48,836 nt of DNA from a virus, in IMG/VR virus record IMGVR_UViG_3300044630_000439, positions 1 through 48,836 of that record; one strand, 5' to 3'. Both the position numbers and the translations under genes were made by a program. Below, piece after piece: positions 25,030 to 33,700 of this stretch (position 1 is the stretch's first letter; the number at the start of each line of letters is the position of its first letter). The notes beneath the pieces are model-generated. The model saw only the letters and a list, made by a program, of their open reading frames with translations, had not been told where the DNA came from and did not search any database.

Positions 25030-25693
25030 GGTAGACTCTCGTAAGGTAAATAAGATTTTAGAGAATGCTACTTCATATTCATATGGATTTATTGACGGAG
25101 TAGAGGCTAGCGGAGTAAACTTTAACGATAGACTTGGAGAGTTTACTGTACAGGCATTGTATAAGTATATTGATTCCAAAGCACGAGTAAGCCCAGAAAG
25201 ATTGCATCATGTCTATGAGTGGGACATGGTGGGTAAGCCTTCTGGAAGACTTTTTGATTTTACCTATAGGCCATACAAGAAGTCAATCAGGTTTACTGGT
25301 AACTTTCTACAGTCATCAAGCATAAGCGAAAACTCAACAGAGCCATTTGCAAATAAGGCAAAAGTCATGGAAGATCAGATTCAGATCGTCGTTACCCCAA
25401 GAGATTCAGAGTACCTTGCCTTTGAATTAGATGGAGAAATGGTTTTTACTACCAACACGATATATATTGATCATCCAGGTGGAGATGCTGTTGCAGGAAG
25501 TTTTGGTAAGACTGTAGGAGATTTCTTTGATAATTATTTTAAGTTAGCATTATTAAAGCCATTCCTAAATGACTTGAAGACAGCAGAAGAGTTTTCTCAA
25601 ATGTTTGCTAGCGGTGCTCGCGGCGGAGGAAGAAGCGCAGGAAATCGTGCAGGCAAGAAGTATATGACAAAGACGGGTATGATAGTAGAATGA
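25016..25693 (+). CDS. Neck or minor tail protein (HK97 gp10-like, tentative)
   Basis: 225 residues starting in the end of the stopper gene, preceded by AGGAG. The N-terminal helix and beta pattern (VDSRKVNKILENATSYSYGF, DRLGEFTVQALYKYID) and the C-terminal helical region are compatible with the HK97 gp10-like tail-completion family found at this point in connector modules. The C-terminus has a Gly/Arg-rich tail (GARGGGRSAGNRAGKK) that may touch DNA or the tail tube. Its stop overlaps the next start (ATGA). Confidence 0.5.
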   Translation: MLSVKVDSRKVNKILENATSYSYGFIDGVEASGVNFNDRLGEFTVQALYKYIDSKARVSPERLHHVYEWDMVGKPSGRLFDFTYRPYKKSIRFTGNFLQSSSISENSTEPFANKAKVMEDQIQIVVTPRDSEYLAFELDGEMVFTTNTIYIDHPGGDAVAGSFGKTVGDFFDNYFKLALLKPFLNDLKTAEEFSQMFASGARGGGRSAGNRAGKKYMTKTGMIVE

Positions 25694-26196
25694 CATTCGC
25701 AAACTTTACTCTACCAGTAATCACAGTAAATAACTACCTCTGGTCTGTTATGAAGCAGATTGAGCCAACATTCCAGAAGCAGTACGGTACTAAAATACCA
25801 TTCTTTCCCATGAGCGATTCAGCCACGGGAACAAAATCCTGGGAAAATAAGACATACGTTATCTATGACAGAATGCTAAGAGCAACATCAAGCCCATTTT
25901 ATCCAATTAAGAAGGAGCATATTCTCTATGCCGTAAAGGGCAAGGAGGAGGAAACTCTTGAGTGGGGCATGGCTATTCAATACATCCTTGATAGAATGGA
26001 CGATGCTGCTCAGGATATCAATAAATGGAATAGGTCACAAACCAACCCCTCAAATGTTTATTTTCATTCTCTCAGAGTTTTTCAGGCAGATACCTCCAAG
26101 GCCAGGGATTTCAGCAATAGACCATTCTATATAACTGAATTTGTCATAGAAGCGGAATACCACTTAACAGATTCTATTGAGTCCTTTTTATCATAA
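25690..26196 (+). CDS. Tail terminator protein (tentative)
   Basis: 168 residues; the start overlaps the upstream stop (ATGA). Located between the neck protein and the tail tube gene, where siphoviruses encode the tail terminator that ends tube growth and joins the tail to the head. The sequence has an N-terminal helix (NNYLWSVMKQIEPTF), a central strand with WENKTYVIYDRML and ILYAVKG, and a C-terminal EFVIEAEYHL strand, which fits the alpha/beta terminator fold. No invariant motif exists for the family, so the call rests on size, order and strand pattern. Confidence 0.55.
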   Translation: MTFANFTLPVITVNNYLWSVMKQIEPTFQKQYGTKIPFFPMSDSATGTKSWENKTYVIYDRMLRATSSPFYPIKKEHILYAVKGKEEETLEWGMAIQYILDRMDDAAQDINKWNRSQTNPSNVYFHSLRVFQADTSKARDFSNRPFYITEFVIEAEYHLTDSIESFLS

Positions 26197-26204
26197 ACGT
26201 CTAG

Positions 26205-26210
26205 TATAAT
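26205..26210 (+). promoter_or_regulatory. -10 promoter of the major tail gene
   Basis: TATAAT flanked by GTCTA (26199-26203) and TAGAC (26211-26215), a 5-base inverted repeat around the hexamer. The leader of about 50 bases ends with AGAGGTG, a strong Shine-Dalgarno sequence before the ATG at 26266. Confidence 0.5.
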
Positions 26211-26265
26211 TAGACTTGAGGAAACACCCGCCAACATATTAAAAAGAAAACAGAGGTGAATAAAT

Positions 26266-26940
26266 ATGGCTTATACCCGTGGTGATTCAAAGCAGATCAT
26301 TGTTGGTGCAGCAGCACTGTTCGTATCAAAGACTGCTGAGTTCGATCCAACCAATGCTAGCCCAGTACTACCAGATTTCGTAGCAGGTACATCATACCGC
26401 GAAACACTTACAAGCGCCTCAACAGTCGTTCGTAATGTTGGCTACACATCAAATGGTCTAGAAATTCAGTTCCAGCCAGACTTTGGTGAGGTTCAGGTAG
26501 ATCAGTTGCTTGACGTTGCAAAGTTGTACAAGCAGGGAATGACAGTTAGCCTTAACACTGCATTTGCAGAGGCAACACTAGAGAACCTTCTTGTCGCTAT
26601 TGCTGGACCAGTAAGTTCCTTGTCTTCAAATGTTCGTATGGACAACCCAATTGAGTCAGGAACAATCAACTATGCAGATGTTCTTGATATGAAGTCAGGC
26701 GAACTTGGCGAGTGCCCAGTTGAGCGTGGACTTATCGCAGTTGGACCAGGCACAGGTGACTGTGCAGCAGGTTCTACAATCGAAAGAATTTACGTTGCTT
26801 ACCGTGCGCTCTCAATCGAGAACGTTACAGTATCCGCAAAGCGTGACGAGGCTTCAATGTTTGAAGTTTCCTTCCGCTTGCTACCAGCAAACAACGGTTC
26901 TTACGGAAAGATTGTTGACCGTCTAGTCCCAACATCCTGA
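26266..26940 (+). CDS. Major tail tube protein
   Basis: 224 residues with the beta-rich composition of siphoviral tube subunits: QIIVGAAALFVSK start, VRNVGYTSNGLEIQFQPDFG strand-loop, EVQVDQLLDVAKLYKQG helix, and a C-terminal ENVTVSAKRDEASMFEVSFR strand before LPANNGSYGKIVD. The E-V-x-V-D-Q-L-L pattern is common in this family. It has its own promoter, a strong Shine-Dalgarno sequence and a following terminator, and G/C-ended codons as in the capsid gene, all fitting high expression. It is followed by the frameshifted chaperones and the tape measure. Confidence 0.85.
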   Translation: MAYTRGDSKQIIVGAAALFVSKTAEFDPTNASPVLPDFVAGTSYRETLTSASTVVRNVGYTSNGLEIQFQPDFGEVQVDQLLDVAKLYKQGMTVSLNTAFAEATLENLLVAIAGPVSSLSSNVRMDNPIESGTINYADVLDMKSGELGECPVERGLIAVGPGTGDCAAGSTIERIYVAYRALSIENVTVSAKRDEASMFEVSFRLLPANNGSYGKIVDRLVPTS

Positions 26941-26968
26941 TAACAATATAATAATTTAATAGGCAATT

Positions 26969-26998
26969 GCCCTCCTGCTTCTTGCAGGGGGGCTTTTG
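26969..26998 (+). terminator. Terminator after the major tail gene
   Basis: Stem GCCCTCCTGC (26969-26978), loop of five bases, GCAGGGGGGC (26984-26993) with one mismatch or G-T pair, then TTTTGT. Confidence 0.8.
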
Positions 26999-27001
26999 TC
27001 A

Positions 27002-27010
27002 TGATATACT
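27002..27010 (+). promoter_or_regulatory. Extended -10 promoter of the tail chaperone genes
   Basis: TGA-TATACT right after the tail-tube terminator, 33 bases before the ATG at 27044, with GAAAGGA at 27030-27036 as Shine-Dalgarno sequence. Confidence 0.5.
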
Positions 27011-27043
27011 TTACTCACTAAATGCCAACGAAAGGAAAAAATA

Positions 27044-27379
27044 ATGGCAACCCAGGTTTATGAAGTAACAGAGATCGAATTGCTTGACGGCACTAAGATC
27101 AAGATGCGTCCACTAAAGATCTCTCTCCTTCGTGAGTTCATGAAGAAGTTTGAAGGTCTTCAGAAGGTAGCAGAAGACAATAACAAGTCCATGGATGTTC
27201 TAATGGATTGTGTTCAGATTGCTATGAAGCAGTATGCTCCAGATCTATCTGTAGATCGTGCAAAGTTAGAAGACAACATTGATCTTCCTAGCGTTTACAA
27301 GGTCGTTGAGGCCGCTTCTGGCGTTAAGTTTGATGATTCGGGAAACAGTCTAGCGGCGGGGATTCCTGGTCTGAACTAG
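27044..27379 (+). CDS. Tail assembly chaperone, short form
   Basis: 111 residues. A basic N-terminal beta part (VYEVTEIELLDGTKIKMRPL) and helices (LREFMKKFEGLQKVAED, DVLMDCVQIAMKQYAPD) fit the G-type tail chaperone that coats the tape measure before tube assembly. Gene order (tube, chaperone pair, tape measure) is the conserved siphoviral arrangement. A -1 slippery heptamer near the end lets a fraction of ribosomes continue into the overlapping frame, producing the long form. Confidence 0.8.
   Translation: MATQVYEVTEIELLDGTKIKMRPLKISLLREFMKKFEGLQKVAEDNNKSMDVLMDCVQIAMKQYAPDLSVDRAKLEDNIDLPSVYKVVEAASGVKFDDSGNSLAAGIPGLN
27340..27346 (+). promoter_or_regulatory. -1 ribosomal frameshift site
   Basis: GGGAAAC, read G-GGA-AAC in the first frame, a canonical X-XXY-YYZ slippery heptamer. 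A perfect GTCTAG/CTAGAC stem (27348-27353 with 27376-27381) begins one base after it, and a CCTCTG-GAAT-CAGAGG hairpin lies at 27388-27403; either may be a stimulator. Confidence 0.8.
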
Positions 27380-27738
27380 ACCTAATTCCTCTGGAATCAG
27401 AGGTTTTCCTTTTGGGAAACTGGAAGGACTATGAAGAGTTAGAAAATAGTCTTTCGATGCCAGAACTTACAGCAATTCTTGCCGCTAAGCGTAAAGACGA
27501 TCATGAGCACAGAAAGTTTCTTGCTGCCATACAAGGCGTAGATCTTGATGAAGGTACTAAGGATACTTCTACTCCGTCATTTCAGGATATTAAGGCTAGA
27601 GTTTTTAGTGGTGGTCAGGCTAAAGATTCAAATGATATTATATCTATGCAAGGCATTAATGCACAGCAGGCAGGGTTCGGAATTGGTATGGGGCTAGACT
27701 ATACTGATGCAAAAAGTCTAGAAAACCCAACGTGGTAA
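27346..27738 (+). CDS. Tail assembly chaperone, C-terminal extension made by frameshift
   Basis: This frame has no credible start of its own: it opens at 27337 after a TGA, and a TTG at 27412 is preceded by continuous coding sequence (WSELDLIPLESEVFLLGNW). Slippage at GGGAAAC joins the first 101 codons of the upstream gene to 130 codons here, giving a 231-residue long chaperone (G-GT type). The extension has helices NWKDYEELENSLSMPELTAI and KRKDDHEHRKFLAAI and ends shortly before the tape measure gene. In lambda the long form recruits the tape measure and tube subunits. Confidence 0.8.
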   Translation, partial: QSSGGDSWSELDLIPLESEVFLLGNWKDYEELENSLSMPELTAILAAKRKDDHEHRKFLAAIQGVDLDEGTKDTSTPSFQDIKARVFSGGQAKDSNDIISMQGINAQQAGFGIGMGLDYTDAKSLENPTW

Positions 27739-27753
27739 AAGACTCCTCTAGTG

Positions 27754-27759
27754 TATAAT
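27754..27759 (+). promoter_or_regulatory. -10 promoter of the tape measure gene
   Basis: TATAAT 19 bases before the ATG at 27779. AAGGAGAGGTG at 27761-27771 is a strong Shine-Dalgarno sequence. Confidence 0.5.
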
Positions 27760-27778
27760 AAAGGAGAGGTGTTGACTA

Positions 27779-30700
27779 ATGGCTGACGTAAATGCAAATA
27801 TTAATATAGACATTAACACCAGTCCTGCCCTTGCAAATCTTAGAAAGATGCAGGCGCAGATTACTGCATTTAATGAGTCAGTAATTTCATCAAACGTAGC
27901 AGCCGCAGCATCACAAAAGCAACTTAATTCCGCATTGATTCAGCAGGTATCTGCAATCAAGGGGTTCTCAACTTCAATAGGTAACGTTGAGACAAGCATG
28001 AGCCGACTAGGGACGGCAATTGAAAAGAATAAGTTATCCCTAGGAGAGTACTTTAAGTACGGAGTAGCCTCATCACAGACTTTTGGAAGAGTATTCTCCA
28101 AAGAACACAATCAGGTAATGGACCTGGCTACTGATAGAGTAAAGAGACTACAGACTCAGTATGTTGCTCTTGGCGAGAGCCAGCACGGTATGACTAGGGC
28201 ACTTGCTGCCAGACCTTTAAGCCTATTTAATGCTGATGCAGCAATTGCTACACAGCGTTCACAGATCTTTAACAAGTTATTAAGAGATGGAAGCACTAGC
28301 CTAGTAAACTTCGGAAAGAATACTCAGTGGGCGGGTCGCCAGTTGATGGTCGGATTTACCTTGCCAATTACTATGTTCGGTACAGTGGCAGCCCAGGTAT
28401 TCTCAGATCTTGAAAAGCAGATTATTAACTTCAAGCGTGTCTATGGAGATCTTGGAACTACTGTTTCAGAGACAGAAGCCATGGTTGTTCAGATCAAGGC
28501 TTTGGGCAAGGAATACACTAAGTATGGTATTGCCGTATCAGATACTATTGGGCTCGCTGCCAAGGCTGCTGCCATGGGTGCTCAGGGTGCGGATCTCATG
28601 GCTGCAACAGAAGAGGCAACAAGACTTGCAACATTGGGTCAGATTGAGCAGAACCAGGCATTAGATGCAACAATTTCTTTGCAGACTGCATTTAAAATTA
28701 GTAGCGAGGAATTGGCTTCATCTATTGACTTCTTGAATGCCGTTGAAAACCAAACTGTAACCTCTCTTGATGATATTACTGTAGCCATTCCAAAGGTTGC
28801 ACCAGTAATCAAAGGTCTTGGTGGAGACGTAAAGGATCTTGCACTCTTCATGACCGCCATGCGCGAGGGTGGAGTAAACGCAGCAGAAGGCGCAAACGCT
28901 TTAAAGTCAGGCTTAGCATCTCTTATTAATCCAACAAAGGCTGCTCGTGAGCAACTTGCAGCAGTAGGCATTAACATTGATACTATCCTTAGCAAGAACA
29001 AGGGTGATCTAAGAGGTCTAGTAACAGAGTTTGGAGCAGCACTTGGAACAGTTAACAAGTTTGAGCGTCAGCAGACTCTAGCCAAGGTATTCGGTAAGTA
29101 TCAGTTTGCTCGTATGGGTGCTCTATTTGAGAATATAAATAGAGATGGATCTCAGGCACAGAGAGTTCTTGATCTCACTGGCGCAAGCATGGAGGATCTA
29201 GCAAAACTATCTGAGAAGGAACTTGGTAATATTGAGCAGGCAGTAAGCGTTAAGTTTACCGCAGCGGTAGAAAAACTAAAGTTGGCAATCGCTCCAATTG
29301 GAGAAATGTTCTTGAAGGTTGCCACCCCAATTGTCAATATTCTTGCAAATGTAGCAGATAAGTTTAATGAACTTCCAGACGTTATCAAAACTGTAATTAC
29401 CTATGGTCTAGGTATTGGTGCAGTGCTAGTTCCATCAATCATCATGTTGGTTGGTTTGCTAGGTAACTTTATCGGTAATATTATGAAGATTGCTGTAGGA
29501 TTTAGATCTCTTATGGCAAAGGCTACAGGAAATGCAGAGGCTTTCCAATGGTTTGCTAATTCAGAACTTGATGCAATGGCAGCAGCAACATCTCTAGAAG
29601 GAGCCACAATGTCTCTTACTGGAGCCCTCTCTGTTCAAAGAGAAACGGTCCAGTCTTTGGCTACTGCATACTCAAGAATGGCTGCTGCTGCACAGAATGC
29701 TGCCGCCAATATGCCACAAGCGATGCGTAGTCCAATCGCTAGCGGAGCAAATCCAAGAAAGATGGCAACAGGTGGATTTGTAGCAGGAAGAGGGAATAAG
29801 GATAATCAGCCAGCATTGCTTACTCCAGGAGAGTTTGTTGTAAATAAGAAATCAGCCAAAGAAAATAAAGATGTTCTTATTGCAATTAATAATGGATCAA
29901 TGAGAAAGTACTCACTTGGTGGAGATACGGATGAGGCACACGTTGGAGGAGGAATATCCGCAGTTCCTGGATCTAGTGGTGCTCCATCAATGATGTTTGC
30001 AAGCCAAAGAACTAGAGCGCCACTTGCAATGATGGATGTAGCAAAGCAACTTGCATCTCCACTTCAATTTTTAAGAAATCTTACCTTTAAAATGTCTTCA
30101 ACCATTAATAGAGCATTATCAAATGGGCAGCAAAATCTTATAGAATTTGAAACAGCATGGAAAGATTTTGGTCCAGAAAAATGGTCAAAGTCTATATCAA
30201 GAACAGGTCTTGATTTTCAGGAATATGGTCAGGAAATTTCTAAATTTGATGATTTTCTTTTAGATGAAGCAAGAAGAATAGCCGCTATAGATCAACCAGA
30301 TTTAGCAAATACACCAGAAAAAATGGTTATTTCCGATAAGAATATGGAGCAAGCATATCCAGGCGCAATTAAAAGACTTAAGGAAGATAATTCATTAGAT
30401 GAAAAGCGCAGGGCTAAACTTTCTGATGTACTTGACGAACAATATAATACCTTCACTGGAGTTCAAAAAACTTGGACTCAAAATGAAAAAATTGCTATGG
30501 TTCTTAATGACAACATAAAGGTTTATGCAGATGGTGTTGAAATTACCGCAAAAACTGAAGAAGAAGCAAGAAGAAAGTTAATGGCGGTACAAGATAAAAG
30601 ACTTAAGATAATTGATAGTCAGAATAGATCTTTTAGCACTACACCCTTTAGAGGAAGTTCTGCACAAAGTGAAAGATACACCGCCTCAGTATTTTCTGGA

Positions 30701-33700
30701 AATCAGATTGTTCACCCATATACTACCGCAAAACCAGCACAGACCCTTAGTGAAGCACAAATTTCTCAAATGAGAGAAAGATTTGGAATCGCCAGTGCAT
30801 CAAAAGAAGCAAAGAAGATGGAAGATTACGTTGCTCAAGGAATGCTTGTTGGAGCACAGAAAAATCAAGGAGTTGCCGCAGAATCTGGAAGAATTCTTGC
30901 TAATGCTCAGATGGAAACCATGAAGGACACCCCTCCATTTTCAACCGCTGGAAGGGTTGCTGGAAGAGGTAGAAGAGGTGCTACTCGTCCACAGGGTCCA
31001 GCCAATATGTACAATGCTCAGGGAAGGCAGGTTCAGTTCCTTGGTATGCCAGAAATGCCCTCTGTCGCTGGGGGTGCAAAGGGTGGATTCATGTCTAAAA
31101 TATCTACAGCAGGAACAAAATTTGCTGGGGCTTTAACAAAGGGAAGCGCAAAGTTGCAGGGAGGAATGTTCGCTCTTGACGGGTTGGTGGTAGGTCTTTC
31201 AATGATGAATAATGGCGTTGGAGAATTTGCTCAAAAGATAATGCCAGTAGTATTTGGTCTACAAGGATTAACAATGATGCTTCCACTCTTGATGGGTCCA
31301 ATGGGAATTGTTGCAGCATTAGGTGCTGTCGGTGTTGGGTTGTGGATGCTTGATAATGCAAGAAAAGAGGCTCAGCAGGCAACCATTGATTATTCAATTG
31401 CCGCTGATGGTTCAGCAAGAGCATTCAAGGATTTTGCCAAGGAACTTGGAAGCGTATCTCCTCTTGACAAGTTTAATCAAATGTTCTCTGGAGTTGCAAC
31501 AGAAAAGCAGCAGGAGAAGTTGACAGCAGGACAGGAGTTCTTAAAGACAGAAGGGGGCCAGGCTCTAGCAAAGAGAGCAGAATCACTTTCTGGAGCAGGT
31601 AGAGTAGAAGGAGTTCTTACAGAACTAACTCAATCAATCGGATTAGGGATTATGAACTCAAACCAGGCAGAGGGTATTGCTCAGGCTCTCGCCACTAAGT
31701 TTAAAGATCCAATCTTTGGAAAGACACTTGTTGATGGAATTGCCAAGTATGTAATTTCAAACGGTGACGATGTTTCTAATTCAGTATCAACTCTTCTCAA
31801 GAGTGTTACTGGAGATATTGATAGTGCTCTAATAAAGGGTAAGGCTGCTGCTACTCAAAAGGTTCCAACGATTGGCGGAAGGGGAGTAGTCCTTCCTCCA
31901 CCAAGAGCAATAGCGGGGGCAGCAGTAACAGCATCTCTTGGACCACTAATGAATGCTACTACAAAACTTGCTCAGGCACAAGCGCAGGTTAATCTTGCAT
32001 ACAGAGACGGCGCTCTTGATGCAAAAGAATATGCAAATCAATCACAAAGAATTCAGGCTCAGGTAACAAGAGTTTCTTCAGCAATTGCTGATCTACAACT
32101 TAACTCAACCGATGCCAAGTTCTCAGAAAATCTAAAGATGACCGCCCTGTCCCTTGGCATGACAGAAGATGCTTTTGCTCAAATGGAAACGCAGGCTAGA
32201 AACCTTGAGTCAATTCTTTCTTCACAAATGGGTAAATCAGAGGAATATGCAAAGAGAGCATCAAATGCTCTTCAGGTTGCTATGGTTTCTGGAAATCTTG
32301 ATGCAGCCACGGCAGGATCTTTGCCAACACTTCTTCAGGATAAGAAGTACGAAAGCGTAATTAATCTTGCCGTAGAAGGCAACCCACAACTGCTTCCTGA
32401 TATTGTTAAGCAACTTAACTCCATTGAGATGATGCCAGAGCCAATGAAGTCAACCCTGCTACTTGAGTGGGGCAAGGGTGGATTCAAGACACCACAGGAA
32501 TTCCTGGCATGGGTTAATAAGACAATGACACAAATGTCATTCTTTGCTGGAAATCCAATGCTTAGTGGTCAGGCATTTGAGGCTTTCAATAAGTCTGTTG
32601 ATGCCATTCCAATGAGGCAAATGACAAGACTTGAAGAAATGTTTAATACTCTCAAGGATTCAAAAATTGCTCCAAAGATTGATTTTAGCATTGTTAACCT
32701 TGACGATCTTCTTGCGGTAGATCAGGCTTGGAATAGTCTAGGTAAGAAGAAGAATATTTCCAAGATTATTAAGGCAAATGACGGATATAGCGATGCTATG
32801 AATGGATTTAAATATTCATATGAACAACTTGATAGCCTTCCAGATATTACTAAGAAAGCAGTGCTTCTTAATCTTGAGGTTCAGGCTCAAATTAATACAA
32901 GTATGGATGCTAACTTAAATAGCGGAAACTTCTTTAGTTCAGGCGCTGCCACAGGATATGGAATGCAATTGGATAAGCAAAAAGATCAACTAAAGTCCAT
33001 GCTTCAGGAGGCATTTGCTACACCAGACGGAACAGGCGGCCCAGTCGATAAAAGCGGTGGAGGAGATGCAACAAAGTCCTGGCTAGAACAACTTATTGCT
33101 GATACTAACGCTAATCTTGATCTATTCCCAGGAATGATTAACAAGTTGAAGGGTAAGCAGATCCCAGATCAGATCATTGAGATGATTGGTGTTGGAGAAG
33201 AGGGAAGAAAGAGGGCCAAGGAAATCCTGGCACTTAATGGTAAGAAACTAAATGATTTAATTGCAAAGTTTACTAAGGGAACTGTCAATCAAGCAATTAA
33301 GGCAGCAGAATCAAGAGCAACAGAAGCAAAGAGAAAGAAGAAGGCAGAGGGAATTCTACTAGATGCTGGATTTACTCAAGAAGAGGCTTCTCAAGTTTCA
33401 TCAAATTCAGAAGATGTTTTTGCAATCATTGCTGCTTCATCAGAAAAATCAGGTAAGTCTCTTAGAAGCCTTATCTCTGCATATAGAACTCTAATCAACA
33501 CGACAAAGGAAGCAAAGACAGAAGAGGAAAAGTACTCTGATGCATTAGACAAGTTTAACAAGTTGCGTGACATGATGAGCGCAGGTTTCGATGCTGCTGA
33601 AGAAGCAAAGCGTGTAGAACTTGCAGGGCAGTTTGCAAATAAGAACGGTATGACTGTAGAAAAAATGCAGGAGCAGGTTAGCCTCAATCAAAGGCTTATT

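Noticed and set aside
26199-26215. GTCTA-N7-TAGAC inverted repeat around the tail-tube -10 as an operator
   Set aside because: The arms are five bases in AT-rich DNA and no second copy was noticed, so chance is likely.
27412-27414. TTG as an independent start for the second chaperone
   Set aside because: Coding-like sequence continues upstream to the GGGAAAC heptamer, so frameshift expression explains the frame better.
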